Of a stretch of DNA of 64,000 nucleotides, positions 47,728-57,017 are shown piece by piece. The number at the start of each line of letters is the position of its first letter. Positions within the stretch are counted from its first letter, which is position 1. The DNA lies in NCBI GenBank assembly GCA_003554945.1, contig PWHN01000044.1, positions 1 through 64,000 on the forward strand. The letters are read 5' to 3'. The notes beneath the pieces are model-generated. The model saw only the letters and a program-made list of their open reading frames with translations, made no database searches and was not told the origin of the DNA. The DNA is from a bacterium (GTDB lineage Bacteria; T1Sed10-126). The position numbers and the translations under genes were made by a program.

Positions 47728-48594
47728 ATGGACAAACAGAAAAAGATCATGTGGCCGTTATATTTTTTAACCGCAATGAGCCTGACCCTGGCCCTGTTGA
47801 AACTCTGGGCCGGTTATGTTTCGGGCTCATCTTCGCTGCGCTCGATGGGTTTAAACAACACGGCTGACTTCTTCTACAGCATAATTCTTGTGCTGGGGAT
47901 GTGGGTCAGCCTGCAGCCGGCCGATGAAAACCACCCCGAGGGCCATTACCGCTACGAGTCACTGGTCGGCGTTGGCGTCGGTCTTCTTATCCTGCTCAGC
48001 GGCATGCTTGCCCTTTACGACGCTTATCTTGCGATCATTGGGGAGCGCCTTATCCGATTGACAGCACTTCCACTGGTAATTCTCGGAGGTTCTATTGCTA
48101 TTAAAATTGCCTTTTCATGGTATCTGAAGCAATTAGGAGAAACGGCCAACTCGCCGGCCCTGGTCGCAATCAGTCGTGACCAGCTTGGTGATATACTGGC
48201 CGACGGCTCGGTTATCTTTGCGCTGATCAGCGCCCGCTACCTCTGGCCGGTCCTCGACCCGATAATCGCCTCACTGATCGGAATATTTATCCTGAAAATT
48301 GGCTACGACGCCCTGCGCGAGAATATCGGGCACCTGACTGGCGAATCAGCCTCATATCGACTGCAGCAAAAAGCGCGTGAAATTGTCGCGCGCGAGACTG
48401 AATTTGACGGTCCTTACCACCTGCGTGCCCACCACGTCGGACCAAAAGTTTTTCTCTCCTTTGTGCTCCGAGCCGACGGCAACCGCACGTTGAGCAAGCT
48501 ACACGCTGAAGAGGAAAAAATTCGCGATAAGTTATTAAATCTCGATCTGATAGAGCGGGTCTACATCCACCTGGAGCCAAAGAAAAAGCAATGA
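47728..48594 (+). CDS. Cation diffusion facilitator (CDF) family transporter
   Basis: MSLTLALLKLWAGYVSGSSSLRSMGLNNTADFFYS...DENHPEGHYRYESLVGVGVGLLILLSG; LADGSVIFALI. Confidence 0.9.
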   Translation: MDKQKKIMWPLYFLTAMSLTLALLKLWAGYVSGSSSLRSMGLNNTADFFYSIILVLGMWVSLQPADENHPEGHYRYESLVGVGVGLLILLSGMLALYDAYLAIIGERLIRLTALPLVILGGSIAIKIAFSWYLKQLGETANSPALVAISRDQLGDILADGSVIFALISARYLWPVLDPIIASLIGIFILKIGYDALRENIGHLTGESASYRLQQKAREIVARETEFDGPYHLRAHHVGPKVFLSFVLRADGNRTLSKLHAEEEKIRDKLLNLDLIERVYIHLEPKKKQ

Positions 48595-48808
48595 CCAGAA
48601 CATACCGACCCCCGTCATTGCCGGGCTTGACCCGGCAATCCATTTTCATGAGACCATAGATTCCAGATCTGCCCGGAGCACTCAACGCTTTGAGTGCTCG
48701 GTTGTCCGGAATGACGTCGGAAGGCTCTGAGCAATGACAAATAGTTCTTGTGGCTCTGATTTAAACCGGGTAAAATATTTTTAATATAAATTTTGGGGGC
48801 GATTACAA

Positions 48809-50311
48809 GTGAAAATCAGCCGCTGTTTTTTCGCTGTTAGCCTGACATTGCTGGCGGGCCTAACTCTTGTTTTGTCACCTTATCTTAACGCCCGGGAGAG
48901 AGCTATTGATGGGCGGCTGCAGGAGCGAAGAGATTTCAGGCAGCGACGTGAAGAAGAGTTCGCGCAATTTGTAGAGGAACGCTGGCAGGCGCTGGAAGAG
49001 TTCAGACAGGCGCGCACCTTTGAAGAAGATAAGCTGAAAGAGCCCCCAGAATATGAACCGGTCGAAGAAGAGCCTCTTGAACTGGAAAGAATTGAACGTC
49101 GCGAAGTAAGTAGGCCAACAAGAGAAGAGACCGAACCGCAAGTCGACGCTCCGCCACCGGATAAGCCAACCCCAGAAGCCCCCCCTGACCCCTCGCCTCC
49201 AGAAGCAGAGGTAGACCCGAGAAAAGTTTTGGAATGGTATGGTGTTCAGGTAGAAATTCCGACTTTAACCAGCCCACTGCCTGAAGTCGCGCCAACCGAG
49301 CCCGACGAGTCGATCGCGGCCGAATACCTGCAGGATTTTGAGGCTGAATCACCTGACTCTCTGATCGATGCAGTCGAGAACAATAGTTCAGAGCTTGACC
49401 TGCGCGGCTGGCACGAACTTTACTTTACCTATTCACTCGCCGACAGGCTAGTCGACACGACCCGTGAAAAACGACTTTTGACCTGGGCAGTAGCACAACA
49501 GCGCGGTCTTGACGTTAGACTGGCAATGGATGATAATGACTTTTATTTAATTTACCACTCGCCCCGCAGCTTACCGGGGACCAGTTACTACAGTCTCAAC
49601 GGCCGAGAGTATTACCTGTTTTTACCCGATGAACAGGGGGAGCCGGAGGGAGGCGTAAGAACTTACGCAACTGACAACCCGGACGTCGAACAGGCTACAA
49701 CCCCCTATGTTGACCGCCTGCCTAATTTGCCCTGGCAGGAGGAAAAACGGGCAATTGAATTTGAGTTTGAAGGAGAAAACTACAATTTCATTCTCAACTA
49801 CAACGACAACCTGGCCCAATACTTTCAATCGGTTCCCCAGGTTGAACCCCAGTATTATTTCAAATCGCTAACACCGGTGGGCATTGACGAGAACTTATTA
49901 GCAGAAATTGAGCCGATAATTGAAGAGATGTCCACCTGGACGGCCCTCGATTTTCTCTTGCGGCTGACCCAGAGAGGTTTTGTATACAAAACCGACGTAG
50001 AACAGTTCGGCCACCAGTGGTTTATGATCCCTGCCGATACAATCAATCATCCTTATTCCGACTGTGACGACCGGGCAATTTTCTACGCCTGGCTGGTAAG
50101 GGAACTGCTGGGACTTGAGGTGGCCGGGGCCCTCTGGCCCGGTCACCTGTCGACAGCAGTCGAATTCCCGGACAGAAATATTATTGACGGAACTTATGTT
50201 ATGATTGATGATACGCCTTATGTGCTCAACGACCCCACTTACATCGGTGCCGGTCCGGGCCGGGTAATGAAACAATTCCAGGGTCAGACGCCAGAGATAC
50301 TTTTGCCTTAA
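48809..50311 (+). CDS. Secreted transglutaminase-like protein with Pro/Glu-rich N-terminus
   Basis: Signal peptide-like start; YSDCDDRAIFYAWLVRELLGLEVAG...GHLSTAVEF...YVLNDPTYIGAGPG cysteine-protease/transglutaminase-like pattern. Confidence 0.6.
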   Translation: MKISRCFFAVSLTLLAGLTLVLSPYLNARERAIDGRLQERRDFRQRREEEFAQFVEERWQALEEFRQARTFEEDKLKEPPEYEPVEEEPLELERIERREVSRPTREETEPQVDAPPPDKPTPEAPPDPSPPEAEVDPRKVLEWYGVQVEIPTLTSPLPEVAPTEPDESIAAEYLQDFEAESPDSLIDAVENNSSELDLRGWHELYFTYSLADRLVDTTREKRLLTWAVAQQRGLDVRLAMDDNDFYLIYHSPRSLPGTSYYSLNGREYYLFLPDEQGEPEGGVRTYATDNPDVEQATTPYVDRLPNLPWQEEKRAIEFEFEGENYNFILNYNDNLAQYFQSVPQVEPQYYFKSLTPVGIDENLLAEIEPIIEEMSTWTALDFLLRLTQRGFVYKTDVEQFGHQWFMIPADTINHPYSDCDDRAIFYAWLVRELLGLEVAGALWPGHLSTAVEFPDRNIIDGTYVMIDDTPYVLNDPTYIGAGPGRVMKQFQGQTPEILLP

Positions 50312-50334
50312 AATTTTACAAAGGGAGGAAAATC

Positions 50335-50490
50335 ATGAAGAAAGCAGTAGTTTTACTTTTCGCAGTGATAATCACATTCGGACTCGTGGGCTGTGCAGCC
50401 CGTGAATATCCAGAAGAAGAGGGGATTGACCGGGAGGAAACGGAGAGATCACGCGAGGACGCCCGTGAACAGCACAGACGTCACCATTAA
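50335..50490 (+). CDS. Small lipoprotein
   Basis: Not in ORF track; MKKAVVLLFAVIITFGLVGCAAREYPEEEGIDREETERSREDAREQHRRHH*; GGGAGG RBS; lipobox LVGC. Confidence 0.85.
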   Translation: MKKAVVLLFAVIITFGLVGCAAREYPEEEGIDREETERSREDAREQHRRHH

Positions 50491-50520
50491 ATTACTCGCC
50501 TGTTAAACAGATGAACTACA

Positions 50521-50559
50521 AAAAAAGCAGGAGGCCCGCACCCGGAGCCTCCTGCTTTT
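50521..50559. terminator. Bidirectional terminator between convergent genes
   Basis: AAAAGCAGGAGGC...GCCTCCTGCTTTT. Confidence 0.92.
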
Positions 50560-50569
50560 ACTACTTGTT

Positions 50570-51202
50570 TTAGAGCCGCCAGCTTAAGCCGAAAGTATAC
50601 AAGATTGTGTAGTAATCGTCGTTATAGTTACCATAATTAAAATCCTCACGGGGGATGGTGCCCTGGACCTCAAAATTACCGTTTAAACGCTCGGCAAATG
50701 CATAGTTCAAACCGAGACCAAACCCGAGCGCTGTTGTGCTTACTTCCTCACTGTCTTCAGAATCTACCCCATGGTGGCCTTCAAAATCCCAATCAACCGT
50801 GTAATGAACCAACCCGAGCAGCGCGTAGGTGGAGAAATTCTCGGGCAATTCGCGGTCCCAGACGCGACCGAAGTTATAGCGGCCGTAAACTGCCACCATA
50901 GGACCAATATCAGCTTCAATAGCCCTCTGATCATCGTCACCAAAAAGACCAAGATGCCCCTCGATGGCAATATCATTGGAAAGGTTATAACCGGCTTTCA
51001 GGCGGGTTCCAAATGCACGAAAACCAGTCGCATCTTCATCTGCGTCGTCGAAACGGAGGTCCATGTTCCCAACCCCGACGTCAAAATAGAGAGGACTCTC
51101 AGCGATCACACCGCTACGAATCATCTGCGCCTCGGCCGGCAAAAAGAAACCTACTACCAGCAGCAAACTTAAAACTGCAGTTACATAAAATCGATATTTC
51201 AT
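50570..51202 (-). CDS. Outer-membrane beta-barrel protein
   Basis: Signal peptide MKYRFYVTAVLSLLLVVGFFLPAEA; terminal aromatic YTILYTFGLSWRL. Confidence 0.75.
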   Translation of the reverse strand: MKYRFYVTAVLSLLLVVGFFLPAEAQMIRSGVIAESPLYFDVGVGNMDLRFDDADEDATGFRAFGTRLKAGYNLSNDIAIEGHLGLFGDDDQRAIEADIGPMVAVYGRYNFGRVWDRELPENFSTYALLGLVHYTVDWDFEGHHGVDSEDSEEVSTTALGFGLGLNYAFAERLNGNFEVQGTIPREDFNYGNYNDDYYTILYTFGLSWRL

Positions 51203-51306
51203 CTCATTTCCTCCTAAAAGAATAGAGTAAAGCATATCAACCGCAAAATTATCTCTGTTTAAACAGAACAACTTTATTTCAAGTTGTCCGTGAAAAAATC
51301 GTTAAA

Positions 51307-52299
51307 TCAATGAAGAAAATCTAACAAATCCTCGTCGAAGCGGCGTTCGAACTTAACGCGGACTTCATCGCCAAACTTAAGCTGGTTGGCAACATCAGCG
51401 TCAGGAACGCGAACCCAGCTATAGGTGGGACCAAACTGGTTGGTGATGAAACCCTCACCAATTGTATTGATCTCCAGAAATGTCTGACCGGACAGGCGGT
51501 CCTCATACTCGCTAGTCCGCATAAACTCTACTTTCCAGCCTTCCTGGATGTTTTGTCGATCACCGATGTTCACCATAAAAATGTAATCGTCGTCCATCTG
51601 GCGCCCCTCAACAACGTAACCGCGGGGAGCAAAAGCGTTCTGCAGGTCAACCCGTCCCAGGTCAACAGCTATGTCGGTAATATCACCAAAAACCCGGCTG
51701 CCACCACGGGCAGTAACGTCACAACGGGACCAGTAGTCACTGGACAGTGCTTCATCACCGGAAGCACTGAGGTTGACAGTGGTCACCCGTTCCATCTCCG
51801 GCAGGGAGTAGATGTCAAGCTCGAACTCCACCGTAGCGTCGTATTTACAGTGAGCCTGGGCGAAACCTTCGCGAACAATTTCGGTCGAGGCATCGGCCCG
51901 GATTATCCTTCCCCGAACAGCATAATCTGCAACGTCCGGCCCTGCGTAGCGGCCGGCATCACGGTCCTGCGCCAGACGTATCTCCTCGGCCAGTTCCTGG
52001 GCAGCCTCTCTATCTATGCGTTCAACCCCGACAGTTTCAAACCAGTCGGCAATCGAACTCTCAACTATACGATCGAGGTTCTGTTCCGCCGCCAGATCGT
52101 CCCCCCCCAGGTCAATCTCCTGAATTAGAACACGCGTTGCACCATATTCAATTTCTTCAGGTGCCGGTGCCATCTCAGCCTCCGACAGGTTCATCTCCTG
52201 GTACTGATTGGGATCCTCCAGCCGTGTGGAAACCGCTCCAAAACAACCGGCCAGAACCAGACCCAGAACAAGATAAAAAATTAACAAAGATCGTCGCAT
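51307..52299 (-). CDS. Lipoprotein resembling CsgG/FlgT-type proteins
   Basis: Lipobox VLAGC; RVLIQEIDLGG...ESSIADWFETVGVERIDREAAQEL...DYAVRGRI. Confidence 0.5.
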   Translation of the reverse strand: MRRSLLIFYLVLGLVLAGCFGAVSTRLEDPNQYQEMNLSEAEMAPAPEEIEYGATRVLIQEIDLGGDDLAAEQNLDRIVESSIADWFETVGVERIDREAAQELAEEIRLAQDRDAGRYAGPDVADYAVRGRIIRADASTEIVREGFAQAHCKYDATVEFELDIYSLPEMERVTTVNLSASGDEALSSDYWSRCDVTARGGSRVFGDITDIAVDLGRVDLQNAFAPRGYVVEGRQMDDDYIFMVNIGDRQNIQEGWKVEFMRTSEYEDRLSGQTFLEINTIGEGFITNQFGPTYSWVRVPDADVANQLKFGDEVRVKFERRFDEDLLDFLH

Positions 52300-52329
52300 A
52301 ACTGTCCCTCCTTAATGTGGTTAAATTTA

Positions 52330-53346
52330 TTAATCAATTCCGAGCAGCTTTTCAAAACCCTGCTGTTCTATCTCGGCAATTACGTCGTTAAAGGCAATCC
52401 CCCGCGCATCATCAAAGTCGGTCATTGAACTGCCCCGTTTTTCGTATGTCTGCGAGGAGAGCAGCCTACCGTGGCGACTGCGCACTTCCAGTCGCACGTT
52501 AACTGTAACTTCTTTACTGCCGAAAAATTCGTCTTCATCAGTGGTTGCCGTAATAATTATCCGGGCCCAGTCTTCATATTGCTCTGCTGGTTCTGGTTCA
52601 CCATCAAACTGAACGGAGTCAACCGCTTCTGAAGCAAGCTCCTCCTCAATATGATTGGCCACCGGCGCCGTTTCATCGTCACGAATAATCACCACTTGAA
52701 CCTTTCCACGAACCTTGTCGTAGTTGGCTTTTAAGTCCCGATATTTATCCCGGCGTTCGTCGTAGTTAATGTCAGCGCCAAGTATACGCAGCACCTGTAA
52801 ATAAACCTCCGCCTGCTCTATTTTTGAGAGCGAGGCGTTCATCCGATAAAAATCAACCAGCGGACTGGGTGTGATTTTAAAATCGTCTTCTATTTCCTTT
52901 TCGAGCCGGTCCAGACGGTCGATCACGCTCTCAGAATATGCCGGCTTGTCCAGCCGGACTTCAACGTAATAGTTATCTTCATCCATAGATTCGGAGCGAT
53001 TTATCTCGTAATTATCCAACTCAAGATCACGAACTCGTGCTTCAATTTGCTGCCGGTATTCAGTTCCTACCTGGTCTCCTACTTCAGAGAAGACAAGCTC
53101 CTCCTGGGAACCAACTTCAGTTGAAAACCGGCCGGCAAGATTGCTTAGAGCGTTTGAGCGGGCCTGCTCCCGGTTTTGACCGCTGCCAATCACATACATG
53201 TGGCGTTCGGAATCCGAACGGGGGTTCTGCACCCACTGCGGTATAGAGGCGTATAATACCGTACAGGCGGCAAGAAAAAATACCGTCGTCAAGAAAAAAA
53301 CAGATCCTGCCTGAGAAGCAGCATCTTCTGATTTTATAACTCTCAT
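52330..53346 (-). CDS. LPP20-like envelope protein
   Basis: IPQWVQNPRSDSERHMYVIGSGQNREQARSNALSNLAGRFSTEV. Confidence 0.65.
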   Translation of the reverse strand: MRVIKSEDAASQAGSVFFLTTVFFLAACTVLYASIPQWVQNPRSDSERHMYVIGSGQNREQARSNALSNLAGRFSTEVGSQEELVFSEVGDQVGTEYRQQIEARVRDLELDNYEINRSESMDEDNYYVEVRLDKPAYSESVIDRLDRLEKEIEDDFKITPSPLVDFYRMNASLSKIEQAEVYLQVLRILGADINYDERRDKYRDLKANYDKVRGKVQVVIIRDDETAPVANHIEEELASEAVDSVQFDGEPEPAEQYEDWARIIITATTDEDEFFGSKEVTVNVRLEVRSRHGRLLSSQTYEKRGSSMTDFDDARGIAFNDVIAEIEQQGFEKLLGID

Positions 53347-53400
53347 AAAAAATTACACCCCGGATCAATAATTATGGGCTGAATTTTTGAAAAAAATAGT

Positions 53401-53433
53401 CCCGGTTTGCCCGCTCACAGCTGGCAAACCGGG
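53401..53433 (-). terminator. Perfect hairpin downstream of 53463..54041 gene
   Basis: CCCGGTTTGCC...GGCAAACCGGG. Confidence 0.7.
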
Positions 53434-53462
53434 TCAATCACGATTGCTTTGAATGTTAAGTT

Positions 53463-54041
53463 TTACTGCCCCTCGGGTTCAGCCACGGAATCCCGTCCAT
53501 CTATGGACTCATCCATTCGCTGGCGCGCCTGTTCACGGGAAAATTCAGTTTCAAGGCGTTCCATCTCATCAAACTGCTGACTTACCTGATCAAGATCAAC
53601 GCTGACCATTACCCAGGCATCAAAAACACCATCAACCTGGTCAACAGCCCGTTCTTCCTCACGAACGCCATGCAGTTCCTCGTCTATCACACGCTCGGTC
53701 AACTGTTCAAAAGAAGATAAAATTTCAGCATCGGCTGCTTCGCCCATTTCCTGGACATAATCCTCCTGCCAGCTCTGAATGGACTGCCCCAACTGCTGCG
53801 CAATCTGGTTAGTGGCTCGAAGTTCTGCTCGCTGGATAGCGGTCTGTAGATTTCGGGACTGAGCGTTGGCAATTCCGTATAATTTGCCTTCCTCGGTCGG
53901 GGGACTCTGGGCCCAACTGGGACCAAAATCCATACCCCACTCGCCATCATCTTCTTCTACTTCAGGCTCCTGGGCACCAAAACAGCCGGCCAAACTAAAT
54001 GCAAACAAAACAGTCATGACAACAATCAAACTCTTCTTCAT
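53463..54041 (-). CDS. LPP20-like lipoprotein
   Basis: Lipobox SLAGC; SWAQSPPTEEGKLYGIANAQSRNLQTAIQRAELRATNQIAQQL. Confidence 0.7.
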   Translation of the reverse strand: MKKSLIVVMTVLFAFSLAGCFGAQEPEVEEDDGEWGMDFGPSWAQSPPTEEGKLYGIANAQSRNLQTAIQRAELRATNQIAQQLGQSIQSWQEDYVQEMGEAADAEILSSFEQLTERVIDEELHGVREEERAVDQVDGVFDAWVMVSVDLDQVSQQFDEMERLETEFSREQARQRMDESIDGRDSVAEPEGQ

Positions 54042-54087
54042 AACTACTCAACCTCCTAAAAAATAATTGAATTGTTCTTCTCAAAAT

Positions 54088-55050
54088 TTATCTTCTCATC
54101 CTCTCCTCACGATCACGGCGGAACTCCTCAAATCTTTCTTCACGTTCCGCGATAAAATCATCCAGCGCCTGTTTACGCTGCTGGATGAAATCTTCCCGTT
54201 TTTCTTCCAGTTCATAACGGTAGTCTATGTATTGTTCCCGGAACTGCTCGTATCTTTCTTCACGATCGGCAAGCTGACTCTGCAGCCGCTCTTTCTGCTG
54301 CCGTAGTTGCTGCAGCTCACGCTCAAGCGGGGCCGGATCAAACTCGGGCGGCAACGGTTCCTCAACTGATTTTTCCAGCCTATCAATTTCAGTCTTTAAT
54401 TCCACCAGCTCCGCCTGCAACTGTTCAACCCCACGATTCTCCCTCCAGTGCTGCCATGTAAGCTCAAGCTCCTGCCGCGGCTCGTCCAAACGGGAAACAA
54501 CTGTCTCGTCAGTCTCCGGGTCAAATCTAACCTCGCCCCCCTCGCCGGCTACCAGGCGTTCTCCGGGGGAGGCGGAAACTTCCACCGCTCCACTCTCGAC
54601 TGCCGTCCAGCTCTCCTGTTCCAGCTCATAAGCAACCTGGAATTCCGTCCCCCGCACACCAATGACGGCGTTCGGAGTCCGCAGTTCAAACTCTCTTCCC
54701 AGAGCTTCCGTATCAATTCGGGCCGAGACCGAGCCATAGTTAAGTTTTATAGGTTCTCCAGGTTTGGGCAGGTTAACGCCGGAAGTTTCATTTAACTGCA
54801 GGGTGGATTTATCCTCTTCAAGTTCTAATTCAAGGTAGGAATCAATTTCAGTTTTCACCTGCGAGTCGCGGGGGATAGACTCGCCTTCTCCCAGGGTTCT
54901 CCACTCGGTTTCATCGGCCGGACGCGTTTCTGCCTCACCCCTGAGATATGACAGGTGCATTTCAGCCCAGACAAAAGAAGGAACTGCAGTTGCCAGTAGA
55001 AATACGCTCAACATAAAAAAAGTTGGTTTCCTGTGCCCGGGCTTGAACAT
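54088..55050 (-). CDS. FecR-domain protein with coiled-coil C-terminus
   Basis: FELRTPNAVIGVRGTEFQVAYE...AVEVSASPGERLVAGEGGEV; long Glu/Arg/Gln-rich coiled coil. Confidence 0.85.
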   Translation of the reverse strand: MFKPGHRKPTFFMLSVFLLATAVPSFVWAEMHLSYLRGEAETRPADETEWRTLGEGESIPRDSQVKTEIDSYLELELEEDKSTLQLNETSGVNLPKPGEPIKLNYGSVSARIDTEALGREFELRTPNAVIGVRGTEFQVAYELEQESWTAVESGAVEVSASPGERLVAGEGGEVRFDPETDETVVSRLDEPRQELELTWQHWRENRGVEQLQAELVELKTEIDRLEKSVEEPLPPEFDPAPLERELQQLRQQKERLQSQLADREERYEQFREQYIDYRYELEEKREDFIQQRKQALDDFIAEREERFEEFRRDREERMRR

Positions 55051-55141
55051 TATCCTGTCTCCCTAATTAAGATTTTTTACTTTAATTACAGAGTAAACTA
55101 AAACAACTACAAAAGCAAGGTGAATTTTTTCACATTAAAAT

Positions 55142-55813
55142 TTATTCAATCACACCCCCTGTTCGCTCATAAACGTCCTTCACCGCTATATAGGGATCAA
55201 GAGCAAAACGCTTCAGATTGTCATATTCACGCAGGTAGGGGCGGGCTGTATTCACACCCTCCAGGGTCCGCCCGGCAACCGCAACTTCAGCTTCCTGGTA
55301 GTAAAAGGGATGCATAAAGGAATCAACCAGGCTGCCACTGCTGGCGCGCAACGACGAGGGACCGGCGACGGGAAGCACTATGTAAAATCCGTCCCCCACT
55401 CCCCAGGTGGCCAGGGTCTGGTTAAAATTTCTGGGACGCTGGTCCAGATGCTCGCCGGCAACGTCAATTAAGCCGCCAACGCCAAAAGTAGAATTAACCA
55501 CAAACCGGCCAAAAGCATGGTGGGCATCCTCGCCTCGTCCCTGTAATATTGAGTTTACAAAATGAAAAGGTTCGCGCAGGTTGTTAAAGAAATTTCCTAT
55601 GGAGCGGCGCACCGGTCGGGGTGTCACAGTCTCATAACCCCTGGTCACCGGGTCGGCCACATAGGTATAAAAACGGTCGTTGAAAGCAAAAATACGGCGG
55701 TTTACAGGCTCCAGCGGGTCGGCAATTATCTCTCGGTCTTCAGCCTCCGGATCTTCCGCAAACGGATCACTAAAACCCCTTTCCTGACGGGTCCGGGCAG
55801 CAGCCGAAGACAA
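55142..55813 (-). CDS. mlaA: MlaA/VacJ-family phospholipid transport protein
   Basis: DPLEPVNRRIFAFNDRFYTYV; RRSIGNFFNNLREPFHFVNSILQG; GRFVVNSTFGVGGLIDVA. Confidence 0.92.
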   Translation of the reverse strand: MSSAAARTRQERGFSDPFAEDPEAEDREIIADPLEPVNRRIFAFNDRFYTYVADPVTRGYETVTPRPVRRSIGNFFNNLREPFHFVNSILQGRGEDAHHAFGRFVVNSTFGVGGLIDVAGEHLDQRPRNFNQTLATWGVGDGFYIVLPVAGPSSLRASSGSLVDSFMHPFYYQEAEVAVAGRTLEGVNTARPYLREYDNLKRFALDPYIAVKDVYERTGGVIE

Positions 55814-55893
55814 TCCAGCTACAATTAATAGTAAAATTAATAGATTGACTACAATAAATTTAGTCTTGATTGACTGACACCTCGAAGTTGATG

Positions 55894-56559
55894 TTACTCA
55901 AATTCAGGTACAATCTCGTCTGGCAACTCTTCTTTTTGAATATGCTCTCTCAATAATTTTAACAGGTCAGCTATTGACTGGCGGGCCAGTATATTATCAA
56001 ACTGACGGCGATAGTTGCGGATAAGACTGATCCCCTCCACTTCAAAATCATATATCTTCCAGTCGTCGTGTTTGATCAAATAATAGGTGATTTTGGCATT
56101 GTAGTCATCGTCATCCCAGTAGAGCCTGGCTGTTGTAAAGACACGAGCATAAGTACCATCACGTCGCTCTTCAAACCCGTCAACGTCAATAGCACGAATT
56201 TCATAGACACCGTCAACATCAGCGAGGTCACCGGTTATCCTGTTGACATAGACTTCCTTGAGCAATTCGCTGAAGAGATCGATCATTTCATCAAGCTGCT
56301 CGTCTGTTATCTGGCGGGCGTAGGGGCCCAGGGTTCGAAGAGTCATTTCTTCAAAATCAAAATCAGCTTCCAAAGTCTCAATCAATCGCTGCTGGACAGT
56401 ATCCGCCTGTATAGCATCAACCGGGTCGGTGTCACCAAGAATAGCCAGGACCTCGGCAATTTTTTCCTCAATAAATTCATCCGGTGACATAGCCTGCACC
56501 TCTTCTACACCGGTAAAGACAAACAGAGCGATTAGAGATATCAGGAAAACTTTTTTCAT
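55894..56559 (-). CDS. mlaC: MlaC-family periplasmic phospholipid-binding protein
   Basis: DFDFEEMTLRTLGPYARQITDEQLDEMIDLFSELLKEVYVNRI; WKIYDFEVEGISLIRNYRRQF. Confidence 0.92.
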   Translation of the reverse strand: MKKVFLISLIALFVFTGVEEVQAMSPDEFIEEKIAEVLAILGDTDPVDAIQADTVQQRLIETLEADFDFEEMTLRTLGPYARQITDEQLDEMIDLFSELLKEVYVNRITGDLADVDGVYEIRAIDVDGFEERRDGTYARVFTTARLYWDDDDYNAKITYYLIKHDDWKIYDFEVEGISLIRNYRRQFDNILARQSIADLLKLLREHIQKEELPDEIVPEFE

Positions 56560-57017
56560 AGCTCAAAATCATCCTCCCCGAACAGGAAGCGCGAAAGTAA
56601 ATCCTCTATTAATAACGGCGGTTGGGTTTCAACTATTTCCCCGCTGCCGTCCTTGGGAATATTATCCCGCCCGTGCCCGGGAGTAATTGCAATATAACGT
56701 TCGCCCAATAGACCCTCGGTAACTATTCGAGCTTCTGTTCCGGGATCTGGCAGATCAATTTTGTCATTGATTCGCATACGCACGTGTGCTCGAAAATCCT
56801 TTAATTCTATATCTACAACCCGACCAATCTTTACGCCAGACATCTCAACACCAGTGTTTACCTGCAGCCCGCTGACATCAGAAAACACAGCCGTCACTTC
56901 ATACTGGTTACGACCTAAAAAATCAACCTCACCAAAGGTTATAGAAAGGTAGGCCAGGCTGGCCAGCCCGACAATTAAAAAAATCCCGACCACGATATCA
57001 ACCTTACGATCCATCAC
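56556..57017 (-). CDS. mlaD: MlaD/MCE-domain protein
   Basis: DIVVGIFLIVGLASLAYLSITFG; VSGLQVNTGVEMSGVKIGRV; LLGERYIAITPG. Confidence 0.93.
   Translation of the reverse strand: MMDRKVDIVVGIFLIVGLASLAYLSITFGEVDFLGRNQYEVTAVFSDVSGLQVNTGVEMSGVKIGRVVDIELKDFRAHVRMRINDKIDLPDPGTEARIVTEGLLGERYIAITPGHGRDNIPKDGSGEIVETQPPLLIEDLLSRFLFGEDDFEL

Noticed and set aside
48676-48699. CIRCE-like element GAGCACTC-N8-GAGTGCTC
   Set aside because: Spacing is 8 not 9, the outer TTA/TAA bases are missing, no heat-shock gene follows, and it is the apical stem of a dispersed palindrome copy.
51553-52128. 191-aa ORF on the + strand
   Set aside because: Antisense to the CsgG/FlgT-like lipoprotein gene; no RBS or domain pattern.
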